Assembly: GCA_047638815.1 (NCBI GenBank)
Contig: JBLIMR010000032.1
Span: 1-30,416 of the forward strand
DNA: 30,416 nt
DNA from: JAJRRH01 sp047638815
GTDB taxonomy: Bacteria; Bacteroidota; Bacteroidia; Flavobacteriales_D; JABDKJ01
Direction of reading: 5' to 3'
Numbering within the stretch: position 1 is the stretch's first letter; every line of letters starts with the position of its first letter. Below the pieces are notes generated by a model. That model searched no databases. It saw nothing but the letters and a program-made list of their open reading frames with translations, and was not told the origin of the DNA. The position numbers and the translations under genes are program-made. Of this stretch, positions 1 through 8,093 are shown one piece after another.

Positions 1-110
1 ATAATATAGTTGGACTTAACAACTGTTATAGTTAAGAAAAATACAGCTTCTTTTTTGATTGCATGTTTTACTCCCCGCTTGATTTTGTCAAGGTAATATT
101 TATGTATCTC
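1..110 (-). pseudogene. possible N-terminal fragment of a REP-associated (IS200-like) tyrosine transposase
   Basis: On the minus strand an open frame without an ATG runs from about 137 to the window edge. It reads through YYLDKIKRG (about 96-70) and then EAVFFLTITVV (about 48-16). The segment FFLTITVV resembles the first beta strand of REP-associated tyrosine transposases of the Y1/IS200 superfamily, whose N-termini commonly read YFLTFTVV. The expected following W-[VI]-D motif is absent, so the match is weak. What supports the idea is context: two REP-like palindromes lie directly upstream (115-137 and 247-269), as expected for such transposases. No start codon is visible, so it may be a remnant, a gene starting at a non-ATG codon, or chance. 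Only about 110 bases are inside the window. Confidence 0.2.
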
Positions 111-114
111 CGCT

Positions 115-137
115 CCGCAGCATTTGAAATGCTGCGG
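115..137. repeat. REP-like palindrome, copy 1
   Basis: A 23-base near-perfect palindrome with arms CCGCAGCATTT and AAATGCTGCGG around a single central G; in practice an 8-bp GC-rich stem with a 7-base loop. It lies outside any convincing gene and is not followed by a T-run on either strand, so a terminator role is unlikely. A second, nearly identical copy lies at 247-269. Paired GC-rich palindromes of this size in an AT-rich intergenic region look like a REP doublet. Confidence 0.6.
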
Positions 138-246
138 TCATCTTGATTCATCAAAATCTTCAACCAAACCGGTAAAATTTAAACAGCTTTTTTTACAAAT
201 GAAATATGAATTGAATACAGTTCCCTGCGCCTTTCATAAAACGATT

Positions 247-269
247 CCGCAGCATTGCAAATGCCGCGG
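247..269. repeat. REP-like palindrome, copy 2
   Basis: Arms CCGCAGCATT and AATGCCGCGG around a 3-base centre, with one mismatch in the stem. It differs from copy 1 (115-137) at only a few positions and lies 110 bases away. On the minus strand it begins 2 bases after the stop codon of the small lipoprotein frame (272-463). It could therefore act as that gene's 3' hairpin, although only a short interrupted T-stretch follows. Origin as a repetitive extragenic palindrome is the simpler reading. Confidence 0.55.
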
Positions 270-271
270 AG

Positions 272-463
272 CTAGATTCCCCAGTTTGATATACCAATAT
301 TCCTTGTGGGTTGAGCCTGTTCATTTCGTTCAACATAACCAGTTATTATTGGCGTTTCGAAACTCGGTAACCTAATGCTTTCTTCCTGCTTTGAACAACC
401 TAACATCAAACCTAAAATTACTACGGATACTATTATTCTCATTCTATATTTTTCGTTGCTCAT
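272..463 (-). CDS. possible small lipoprotein (63 aa), unknown function
   Basis: The frame encodes 63 residues with a short charged start, a hydrophobic stretch (residues 9-22, rich in I/V/L) and a lipobox-like LMLGC with Cys23. That is the layout of a signal-peptidase II substrate. Met8 is an equally good start and would give a more typical lipoprotein signal. The mature part is only about 40 residues, without a recognisable domain. The stop lies 2 bases from palindrome 247-269, so the palindrome may have truncated a longer gene. Reading one frame over from about 327 continues openly through the palindrome to about 188, which fits a damaged end but does not prove it. No promoter box of the TAnnTTTG type was found upstream. 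It could be spurious. Confidence 0.35.
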   Translation of the reverse strand: MSNEKYRMRIIVSVVILGLMLGCSKQEESIRLPSFETPIITGYVERNEQAQPTRNIGISNWGI

Positions 464-775
464 GATTAATTAATCCAATGCCTTTACAATCATATCATAG
501 TCAAATTGTTTTGAAAAAATCTATATATCTCGTTTGAGGGAATAGATCACTGCTTATTTGATTGTAAGTTTAAGCCTTACACGATGTTTGAAGGTAATAA
601 TTTTCCTTCACTTTTCAGGCATGATTCTGCGAGCAATATTATCCTTTTCTGTTGCTGTTACCAGAAGCTTAAAAACTTAAATTATCAACAAAATACAGGT
701 TAGATATATCGAAATTACGGTCTATGTTAATTGATATTATATCGAAATTGGCCTATCAAGATATAAATAATCTCA
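464..775. other. intergenic region upstream of the malic enzyme gene
   Basis: 312 AT-rich bases with no convincing gene, RNA or terminator. The only structure noted is a pair of 12-base direct repeats at 705-716 and 738-749, close to the malic enzyme start at 776. No clear TTG-N19-TAnnTTTG promoter was found. A degenerate candidate is TTG at 731-733 followed about 20 bases later by TATCAAGA. Confidence 0.5.
705..749 (+). promoter_or_regulatory. direct-repeat pair, possible operator of maeB
   Basis: The 12-mer TATATCGAAATT occurs at 705-716 and again at 738-749. The copies are in the same orientation and 33 bases apart start to start, close to three helical turns. The second copy ends 26 bases before the malic enzyme ATG, where a regulator would bind. 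Same-face direct repeats near a start suggest a dimeric or cooperative regulator, but the region is AT-rich and no regulator gene is nearby. The role is inference. Confidence 0.3.
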
Positions 776-3055
776 ATGGCCAAATACAAGAAAAGTGACG
801 CACTACTATACCACTCTGAAGGCAGACCTGGTAAGATTGAAGTCATCCCAACTACCCCAACATCAACTTATACCGATCTTTCTTTGGCATATTCCCCTGG
901 AGTTGCAGAGCCATGTCTTGAAATTGCAAAAAACAAGGATGACGTGTACAAATACACAGCAAAGGGTAATCTTGTTGCTGTGATTAGCAATGGAACTGCT
1001 GTTCTTGGTTTAGGTGACATCGGTCCTGAGGCGAGTAAACCAGTTATGGAAGGAAAAGGCGTCCTATTCAAGATTTTCGCAGATATTGATGTTTTCGACA
1101 TTGAAGTTGATGCTTCAGATGTAGAGACTTTTGTCACAACAGTAAAAGCAATAGCGCCAACATTTGGTGGAATTAATCTTGAAGATATTTCTGCACCTGA
1201 AGCTTTTGAGATTGAAGAACGATTGAAAGCTGAATTGGATATCCCCGTCATGCATGACGATCAACACGGTACGGCCATTATCTCTAGTGCAGCATTGATA
1301 AATGCACTAGAACTCACAAATAAAAAAATAGAAGACATTCGATTGGTCGTGAGTGGCGCTGGTGCTGCAGCTCAATCTTGCATTAATCTTATTAAAAAAC
1401 TAGGATTAGACAAAAGGAATCTTGCTGTTTTTGATAGCAAAGGACTTATTTCTACTAAAAGAACAGATCTTAGTGAGAGGAAAAAGAAATTGGCCTCTGA
1501 CAAAGATTATAAAAACCTTGATGAAGCAATGGAAGGGGCAGACGTATTTCTTGGTCTATCTGTCGCTGATATGGTTAGTAAATCAATGATAAGAAGTATG
1601 GCTAAGGATCCTATCGTCTTTGCACTTGCGAATCCCAATCCGGAAATCTCCTATGCCGATGCGGTATCTGTAAGAAAAGATATCATTATGGCTACAGGTC
1701 GGAGTGATCATCCTAACCAAGTGAACAATGTCCTAGGGTTTCCATACATATTTAGAGGAGCCTTGGATGTTCGGGCAACGGCCATCAATGACGAAATGAA
1801 ACTGGCTGCTGTTCATGCAATCTCAACATTGGCCAAAGAACCTGTACCAGAAGAAGTGAATCAAGCCTACGATAGTAAAAACATCACATATGGGCGAGAT
1901 ATGATTATCCCAAAACCCTTGGATTATCGTTTGTTAACTTTTATCTCGACAGCAGTAGCCAAAGCTGCCATGGATAGTGGAGTCGCAAAAAAACCAATTC
2001 TTGACTGGGCGGCATACGAACTTGAATTGAACAAGAGACTGGGGAATGACAGTGGTTTGGTTCGAAGAATTTCAGAGCGAGCAAGAAGAAATCCAAAGCG
2101 AATAGTTTTTGCTGAAGCTGAAAACTACAAAATTTTAAAGGCGGCAGAAACCACTTCTATGGAAGGCTCGGCCTACCCTATATTACTCGGAGACAAACAA
2201 ATTATTGAGAACATGATTAAAGAAAATAATCTGGAATTAACAGATTATGAAATCATAAATAATAGAGATAAATCCAATAAAAAGAAAAGAGAAGAGTTTG
2301 GTAAGCTACTCTTTGAAAAAAGAAAGAGAAAAGGAATTTCAATGTTTGAAGCGACCAAACTAATGCGGGATAGAAATTACTTTGGACTCATGTTAATTGA
2401 AACTGGATATGCCGATGCATTTATTTCCGGATTAACAAGAAATTACGGACACGCGATAAAACCTGTTCTACAAATTATAGGTACATCAGATCGATCAAAC
2501 ATGATCGCGGGCATGTACATCGTCCAGACCAAAAAAGGACCTTTCTTTTTTGCTGACACTACAATGATTGAGGATCCAACGGCAGAGGAACTTGTTGAGA
2601 TTGCTTTACTTACTTCCAGAGCCGTGAAACAGTTTAATCTCAAGCCAAACATTGCCATGTTGTCTTATTCAAACTTTGGTTCTGCTCAAGGCAAGGATGC
2701 TAAAAAAGTTAGGAAGGCCGTTAAGATCATGCACGATAATCATCCCGAGGTATCAGTTGATGGAGATATACAAGCGAATTTTGCCCTTAACAACGAATTA
2801 AGCAGTAGACTTTTTCCATTTTCAGAATTGGTGAATAAGAATGTTAATGTCTTAATTTTCCCTAATCTTTCCGCTGGTAATATCGCCTATAAACTCATGC
2901 AAGAAATGGGAGAAAAGGAAACCATCGGCCCAATTCTTATGGGGCTAAAAAAACCTTTCCATGTGCTTCAAATGGGATCAACTGTAAGAGATATCGTGAA
3001 CATGATTCGAATTGCAGTTGTAGATGCTCAATTACAAGAAAAAAGAAAAAAATAA
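776..3055 (+). CDS. maeB: NADP-dependent malic enzyme with C-terminal phosphotransacetylase-like domain
   Basis: Catalyses oxidative decarboxylation of malate to pyruvate, yielding NADPH in the cytosol. The 759-residue length matches the two-domain MaeB type. Malic domain (about 1-425): AYSPGVAEP with the catalytic Tyr39, MEGKG with Lys94, metal-binding Glu136-Asp137 (NLEDISAP) and Asp162 (HDDQHGTA), the Rossmann loop GAGAAA at 194-199, ANPNPE, and NQVNNVLGFPY. The C-terminal part (about 430-755) is the PTA-like domain starting at RRNPKRIVFAEAE, with MLSYSNFGS further on. In this enzyme class that domain is usually catalytically inactive and mediates allosteric control by acetyl-CoA; this is family knowledge, not seen here. 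The ATG at 776 is the only reasonable start. The receptor gene follows after 4 nt. A direct-repeat pair upstream may be regulatory. Confidence 0.95.
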   Translation: MAKYKKSDALLYHSEGRPGKIEVIPTTPTSTYTDLSLAYSPGVAEPCLEIAKNKDDVYKYTAKGNLVAVISNGTAVLGLGDIGPEASKPVMEGKGVLFKIFADIDVFDIEVDASDVETFVTTVKAIAPTFGGINLEDISAPEAFEIEERLKAELDIPVMHDDQHGTAIISSAALINALELTNKKIEDIRLVVSGAGAAAQSCINLIKKLGLDKRNLAVFDSKGLISTKRTDLSERKKKLASDKDYKNLDEAMEGADVFLGLSVADMVSKSMIRSMAKDPIVFALANPNPEISYADAVSVRKDIIMATGRSDHPNQVNNVLGFPYIFRGALDVRATAINDEMKLAAVHAISTLAKEPVPEEVNQAYDSKNITYGRDMIIPKPLDYRLLTFISTAVAKAAMDSGVAKKPILDWAAYELELNKRLGNDSGLVRRISERARRNPKRIVFAEAENYKILKAAETTSMEGSAYPILLGDKQIIENMIKENNLELTDYEIINNRDKSNKKKREEFGKLLFEKRKRKGISMFEATKLMRDRNYFGLMLIETGYADAFISGLTRNYGHAIKPVLQIIGTSDRSNMIAGMYIVQTKKGPFFFADTTMIEDPTAEELVEIALLTSRAVKQFNLKPNIAMLSYSNFGSAQGKDAKKVRKAVKIMHDNHPEVSVDGDIQANFALNNELSSRLFPFSELVNKNVNVLIFPNLSAGNIAYKLMQEMGEKETIGPILMGLKKPFHVLQMGSTVRDIVNMIRIAVVDAQLQEKRKK

Positions 3056-3059
3056 TGGC

Positions 3060-5723
3060 ATGATTACCCCGATTTCATCAGATCGTTTTATAGGAGCTAT
3101 AAAGCTAGCCATGCTTGTTTTATACTTAGTTCCATTGACTATTTACAGCCAGAATATTCTACATCAAAAGGTTGATTTTATTATCGAGGATTTAAGTATT
3201 CCTGAAGCGCTAATGATTTTGAGTGAAGCTTCTGAAATAGAAATTTCTTTTGACCCTGCACTGCTAGATCGAAATACGATGATCGATATACACGAAATCG
3301 ATGTGCAAATATTCATTATCCTTGAAAAATGCCTGAAAGATCAAGATGTCGAATATGTCATTATCAACAACAAAATTATTGTGCGAAGCGCAACATTCGA
3401 TCCATATTATGTGAGTGGATTTATAAAAGATGAAATTAGCGGAGAAAGCATCTCGGGAGCCAGCGTTCAAAATCTCATACATGAAGATCTCGTAAAGAGC
3501 AACGCCTACGGATACTACAGCATGCCCATTAGAGATGCCAGTTCTATCCTTCTAGTAACTCACCCAAAGTTTGCCTCCTCCAGTATTATCATTGCCCTAC
3601 CTAAACCAAAGTTGGATATTAAATTAAATTCTGATTTAAAAAAGGACAGCCTGCTTGTCGTTGAAAGATTGGACTATCAAGCATTGGAACTGTATTTGTC
3701 AAATGAAGGCTATTCAAGATCTAGTTTTCAAAATTCTGCAGAGCCAGATGTTCTGCAAAATTTCGATTGGAGATCATCCAGTATAGGCAATAATGAAGGA
3801 CAAGAACCTAATTCTTATTGGGGAGGATCTCCTCAACACACCAGTGTTTTTTTGGATGGTGTCCGATTATATCGTGGACGCCAAGCTTTTGGGATGTTTT
3901 CCGGTGTCAATGCTCGTTTGATAAAAAATCAATCAAATCATCAACACCTCATCCCTGCGAAATACTCTGGCAACTTAAGTGCCGTTCAGGCCTTGGAAAC
4001 CAATGTTGGCAATGTGGAGTTTCCTAGTATTGATGTTGGTCTCAATTCTCTAATTGCCAACATTACAATCGATGCTCCTATAGTAAAGAATAACGCCAAT
4101 TTCATTATCTCTTATCGTCAAAACATATCCGACATTTGGAATCAAGGATGGGTAGATTTGGCTTCAAACAGAACTTCTCCTAAAAATAATTTAACCCAAA
4201 ATTTCGGAGAACTATACGCCAAAATCAATATAAAAATAAAAAAGAAACATGTTCTTAGTCTATGGCATCTACAAAGTGAGGAACGGCTAAGCAATTTTTC
4301 ATCTCATGAATACACCGAAATCCATGGCCCATTTGACGAGGAAATTTTATTGGAATCAATGGATTCTAGTCTATTCGATTACAATCAACAGACAACTGCT
4401 CTCAATTGGCAATATGCAGCCAATCCAAAAATGATATTGAATGCAACTTTCTCATATAGCGCTTTGAATGATAATAAACACACTGGATTATGGGGGACAG
4501 AGCAACTCAATACCAATCCTCTTCTTGTGTCCTCTAGAATCTCTCAAAGATCTATGCTAAGCCAGATGGAGGGCAAAATGTCATTCGATTACTTTCACAA
4601 CGAGAGTCATTACATGCAGTTTGGACTACAAACTGATCTTCGAAAATTTTCTCCAGGTATTTTCATTGCAAACAACCCCCTTTCGACTATTGTAAATAAC
4701 TTCAATGATTTCACTTTCAATGATGATATATTTGACAAAAACACCGAGATTAGAATGTTCTTTCAAGATAAAATCACCCTCAAAAAGATTAATGCGAATG
4801 TTGGTATCACAGCTGGTACAATTGGGACAACTGATCGAAATTACTTTTTTGCGGAACCTAGAATGTCATTCACTTACAAGGCCAATAAAAAATCCGAATA
4901 TAGTATTAACACATACCGCGCTAATCAATTTCATCAATCACCAAATCTGATAGAATCGAATCTTCCTTTTGACTTTCTGATAAGCACAAATTTCAACAAT
5001 ACACCAGAAAAGAGTTGGCATGTTCATGTAGGCCATCTCAGAAAAATTACCAGATATTCGACAATTGCCATTGATGTTTTCAATAAGCTGTATTCAGACA
5101 TCACTAAATGGGATAATCATAATATCCTAAATAGCGAATCAGTTTATATAAGAACTGACAACTTCCATAATTTCACCAGTAAGTACAGTAATGCAGTACA
5201 GGGAGTAGATATGAAATTGATCAGTAAAATAAGCCGCTACAGAATTACTGGGAGATATGGATTGCTTCAAAGTAATCTATCTCATGAGGCGCAATCATTC
5301 TCAAGTAATTTCAACCCAAAAACCTTAAGTCAGCAGCTCAACATTAATGTCAATGTGAATCTATCAGATAAATTTCATTTTGGTCTGGCTTGGACCTTCA
5401 AACAAGATTCAGACAAAAATGAGCTTCCTTATTATCCCGGTTTTGGTTCATTAGCATTTTCCGAATTTGAAACAACTAAACAAACAAGTGAAAACTTCCT
5501 TTCATATCATCGACTGGATGCATTTGCTGAATATTTTTTTAAAAAGGATAATGGCGTTCACAACATTTACCTAAAAATATTTAATGCTTATGACCAAGAT
5601 AATGTAGTGCAATATTACACTGGAGACTTAAACTATGTCGTTTATGGACAAGGCCTCACTCCTTCTCTTGGCTATCAATACACATGGAGAAAAAGAAAAG
5701 TGACTACTCTGGCATTAAATTGA
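3060..5723 (+). CDS. TonB-dependent outer-membrane receptor with N-terminal STN and carboxypeptidase-regulatory-like domains
   Basis: Predicted outer-membrane transporter for an unidentified ligand, energised by TonB. I chose the ATG at 3060 (887 aa): an in-frame ATG at 3024 lies inside the malic enzyme gene and adds only a Lys-rich tail, whereas 3060 leads directly into a signal peptide (hydrophobic 11-28, probable cleavage at YS|Q, leaving Gln31). Order: STN/secretin-like domain about 32-110; carboxypeptidase-regulatory-like beta sandwich about 115-185 (VSGFIKDEISGESISGASV); divergent plug about 235-335 with VFLDGVRLYRGRQAFGMFS and IPAKYSGNLSAV; barrel to the C-terminus. The plug resembles the Bacteroidota group reading LDG-x-VYN...FGFFS...PARYGGRLSS. 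There is no SusD partner and no sigma/anti-sigma pair. The close spacing suggests co-transcription with maeB. Its 3' end overlaps the opposing SGNH gene by 20 bases. Confidence 0.85.
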   Translation: MITPISSDRFIGAIKLAMLVLYLVPLTIYSQNILHQKVDFIIEDLSIPEALMILSEASEIEISFDPALLDRNTMIDIHEIDVQIFIILEKCLKDQDVEYVIINNKIIVRSATFDPYYVSGFIKDEISGESISGASVQNLIHEDLVKSNAYGYYSMPIRDASSILLVTHPKFASSSIIIALPKPKLDIKLNSDLKKDSLLVVERLDYQALELYLSNEGYSRSSFQNSAEPDVLQNFDWRSSSIGNNEGQEPNSYWGGSPQHTSVFLDGVRLYRGRQAFGMFSGVNARLIKNQSNHQHLIPAKYSGNLSAVQALETNVGNVEFPSIDVGLNSLIANITIDAPIVKNNANFIISYRQNISDIWNQGWVDLASNRTSPKNNLTQNFGELYAKINIKIKKKHVLSLWHLQSEERLSNFSSHEYTEIHGPFDEEILLESMDSSLFDYNQQTTALNWQYAANPKMILNATFSYSALNDNKHTGLWGTEQLNTNPLLVSSRISQRSMLSQMEGKMSFDYFHNESHYMQFGLQTDLRKFSPGIFIANNPLSTIVNNFNDFTFNDDIFDKNTEIRMFFQDKITLKKINANVGITAGTIGTTDRNYFFAEPRMSFTYKANKKSEYSINTYRANQFHQSPNLIESNLPFDFLISTNFNNTPEKSWHVHVGHLRKITRYSTIAIDVFNKLYSDITKWDNHNILNSESVYIRTDNFHNFTSKYSNAVQGVDMKLISKISRYRITGRYGLLQSNLSHEAQSFSSNFNPKTLSQQLNINVNVNLSDKFHFGLAWTFKQDSDKNELPYYPGFGSLAFSEFETTKQTSENFLSYHRLDAFAEYFFKKDNGVHNIYLKIFNAYDQDNVVQYYTGDLNYVVYGQGLTPSLGYQYTWRKRKVTTLALN

Positions 5724-6636
5724 GATCTTTAAGATCCTTAAGGAGTCTTTCATTAAAAATGTTCACTCCAGATTGATTCAAATGTGAATGATCATAAAAA
5801 TGGTCTTTCGAATCCAATGGCAAGCTAAAAGTATAATCAAGATATGTTACCCCATAATCCTCAGCATGCGTTTTAATGACATTATGAAACTCAGCAAATA
5901 TAGTGTGATCTGTTTCAATGGGTAATGGCTGTGTCACCAATAACAAATTGATTTTTCTTTCTTTTGCTTTCGAAACGATGTTGATCAATGCATCAACATA
6001 TTCTTCTTTAGGAGAATAATTCTTAAAAGTACTGTATGTGATATCTGAATTTAAAGAATCAAATTTTTCGCAATAGCCATTCCCTATATAATCACTTGAC
6101 TCAAACAATGGTTTGTCCTCCAACTTTCTAAACAATCTTTGCGTGTACAGATTAAAACCCTTCATATCCGCCCTGTTCCTAACCAACTTGAAGGCAATGT
6201 CATCATTGGGAATGTTGGCCACTAGGTATGCAGTAGATTCATAACTGTCACCAGAAAATGACATCGGAGAAATCTCAAGAATAACCAATTTCACATGTTC
6301 TTTATTCACCAATTCATCAAACAATATTTCTGTATCTATTAGAGATTGGGAACTGGATCCTAGATTAAACATCTCCTGGTCTTCCTTCTTGAAAATTCTC
6401 GGATCGAATCCTCTATAAGCATGTGAACTGCCCATCACCAACACATCAAAATCACGACTTTCATCAAATTCACGAAATCGGTCATAAGAATTACCCCCTT
6501 CCCATACTAAGTCATAATTCAATGAATAGATGAGAGGTTTCTCAGAAACCGTAATCTTATTAAGTGTAAAAAATATTCCAAGATAAAATACCATGGAGAG
6601 TAAAAATAATATGAGGGCTCCTTTTATAAATTTCAT
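5704..6636 (-). CDS. SGNH-hydrolase-like membrane-anchored protein, partner of the MBOAT acyltransferase
   Basis: 310 residues from ATG 6636. An upstream extension to 6702 would overlap the acyltransferase gene and lacks support. One N-terminal membrane segment (about 6-25) leads to a periplasmic domain. VLVMGSSHAYRGF (65-77) is the block-I nucleophile region of SGNH/GDSL enzymes, with Ser70 or Ser71 as nucleophile. Near the C-terminus DHSHLNQSG supplies the Asp-x-x-His pair. This arrangement recalls AlgJ/AlgX/DltD-type proteins, which receive acyl groups passed across the membrane by an MBOAT protein and transfer them to a polymer. The gene follows the MBOAT gene by 4 nt and is last in the glycan operon, which supports that pairing. 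The role in O-acetylation is inferred. Its end overlaps the convergent receptor gene. Confidence 0.75.
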   Translation of the reverse strand: MKFIKGALILFLLSMVFYLGIFFTLNKITVSEKPLIYSLNYDLVWEGGNSYDRFREFDESRDFDVLVMGSSHAYRGFDPRIFKKEDQEMFNLGSSSQSLIDTEILFDELVNKEHVKLVILEISPMSFSGDSYESTAYLVANIPNDDIAFKLVRNRADMKGFNLYTQRLFRKLEDKPLFESSDYIGNGYCEKFDSLNSDITYSTFKNYSPKEEYVDALINIVSKAKERKINLLLVTQPLPIETDHTIFAEFHNVIKTHAEDYGVTYLDYTFSLPLDSKDHFYDHSHLNQSGVNIFNERLLKDLKDLNLMPE

Positions 6637-6640
6637 CGCA

Positions 6641-8092
6641 TTAAAATTGAAAATAAATAAAACTGACCTCTCCAAAACGACCTGCAAGAACCAACAACGC
6701 AAGAACGAATGCGTATATAACGTATTGACTTTTTACTAATATTGGATTCAATTTCTTCATCATATGAATTTTGTCCATGCTACTATCGATGAGAACTAAA
6801 AATGCTACGAGTGTCAAGGAGAAAAATGTTTTTCCATAACCTAAGTCTCTAATGAAATTAATTCCCTCAGAAACATCCAAATCTAAACTTAAGATAGTCT
6901 TGCAAATATGAAATGCATCCTCGATGTTATTTGCCCTAAAAAATATCCATGCAAAAGCAGCGAGATGGAAAGTGATGAAAATATTAATCCATTTTTGGAT
7001 TCTCTGATTTTTAACGATGCCGAATACAGTACTAATACTTTTGTTCAATTTACCAAACCAAATAGCCCCAATAAGATAAGCACCATGTAGAAACCCCCAC
7101 ATCAAAAAAGTCCAATTCGCACCATGCCAAAACCCGCTAACCACGAAAACAATTATTAAATTTCGGTACCACTTCCACTTTGCCACCCTATTTCCACCTA
7201 AGGGTATGTACAGGTAATCTCTGAACCAAGTTGAAAGGGAGATATGCCATCTCTGCCAAAACTCAGAAATAGATTGAGAAAAATATGGCGTCTTAAAGTT
7301 ATCCATCAACTTTATTCCCAATATTCGAGAAGCGCCAATGGCAATATCAGAATAGCCGGAGAAGTCACAATAGATTTGAAAAGCAAAAAGATATGTCCCC
7401 AAAGCCAATATAATCCCGGGGCTTTCCGTGGGCGAATTGTATATCTGATCAACAACTACAGCCAATCTATCCGCAATAACTACTTTTTTAAATAACCCCC
7501 AAAGCATTTGTTTGAGGCCAAGAACTACATTGTCGTATTTAAAGTTGAACTTTTGCCTGAACTGATGAAGTAAATTCTCTGCCCTTTCAATTGGTCCTGC
7601 TACTAATTGAGGGAAATAGGTCACATATAGAGCAAAGTATCCCAAATGAGATTCATGTTTTATTTTACCATTATATACGTCTACACTGTAGGCCATAGTT
7701 TGGAAGGTGTAAAAGGAGATCCCCATGGGAAGTATGAACTTTAATGCTCCGATGCTTCCTGTACTACCTAATTGGCTTAATAGATCATTGATATTGTCAA
7801 TAAAAAAGTTGGCGTATTTGAATGTCATCAAAATACCAAGGTTGGTGCATATAGATAATATCAACCATGGTTTTCGTTTTGATTTCTCCGAATGCTTGGA
7901 CATTTGAATTCCAGCAGCGTAATCAATAAGAGTAGAAATAACAATAAGGATAATATATTCGGCTTTCCAAGCCATATAAAAGTAATAGCTCGCTGCCAAC
8001 AGTAAAGCCCACCTGAACTTTTGCGGTATGATGTAATACATCAGAACTACTAATGGGAAAAAGACAAAAAATTCGAAAGAATTAAATAACAT
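6641..8092 (-). CDS. MBOAT-family membrane O-acyltransferase (AlgI/DltB-like)
   Basis: A 483-residue polytopic inner-membrane protein of the usual AlgI length. Conserved MBOAT signatures are visible: PQLVAGPIER (161-170), YCDFSGYSDIAIG (241-253), SEFWQRWHISLSTWFRDY (276-293), the IPLGGNR loop (296-302) and FWHGANWTFLMWG (321-333) with the invariant His323; His283 is the second conserved His. The family moves acyl groups, usually acetyl, across the membrane for attachment to polysaccharide hydroxyls. The SGNH gene directly downstream is the likely final transferase. It is spaced 1 nt from the preceding glycosyltransferase stop, which indicates translational coupling in the glycan operon. The polymer acted on is not known from sequence. 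Confidence 0.9.
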   Translation of the reverse strand: MLFNSFEFFVFFPLVVLMYYIIPQKFRWALLLAASYYFYMAWKAEYIILIVISTLIDYAAGIQMSKHSEKSKRKPWLILSICTNLGILMTFKYANFFIDNINDLLSQLGSTGSIGALKFILPMGISFYTFQTMAYSVDVYNGKIKHESHLGYFALYVTYFPQLVAGPIERAENLLHQFRQKFNFKYDNVVLGLKQMLWGLFKKVVIADRLAVVVDQIYNSPTESPGIILALGTYLFAFQIYCDFSGYSDIAIGASRILGIKLMDNFKTPYFSQSISEFWQRWHISLSTWFRDYLYIPLGGNRVAKWKWYRNLIIVFVVSGFWHGANWTFLMWGFLHGAYLIGAIWFGKLNKSISTVFGIVKNQRIQKWINIFITFHLAAFAWIFFRANNIEDAFHICKTILSLDLDVSEGINFIRDLGYGKTFFSLTLVAFLVLIDSSMDKIHMMKKLNPILVKSQYVIYAFVLALLVLAGRFGEVSFIYFQF

Positions 8093-8093
8093 A

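Noticed and set aside
124..375. Rightward 83-codon open frame over the palindromes
   Set aside because: It runs through both palindromes and opposite the lipoprotein frame, has no signal peptide or domain, and its composition looks like translated repeat.
868..1251. Leftward 127-codon frame inside the malic enzyme gene
   Set aside because: It lies entirely opposite a well-conserved coding region and its Ser/Thr-rich composition is typical of an antisense shadow.
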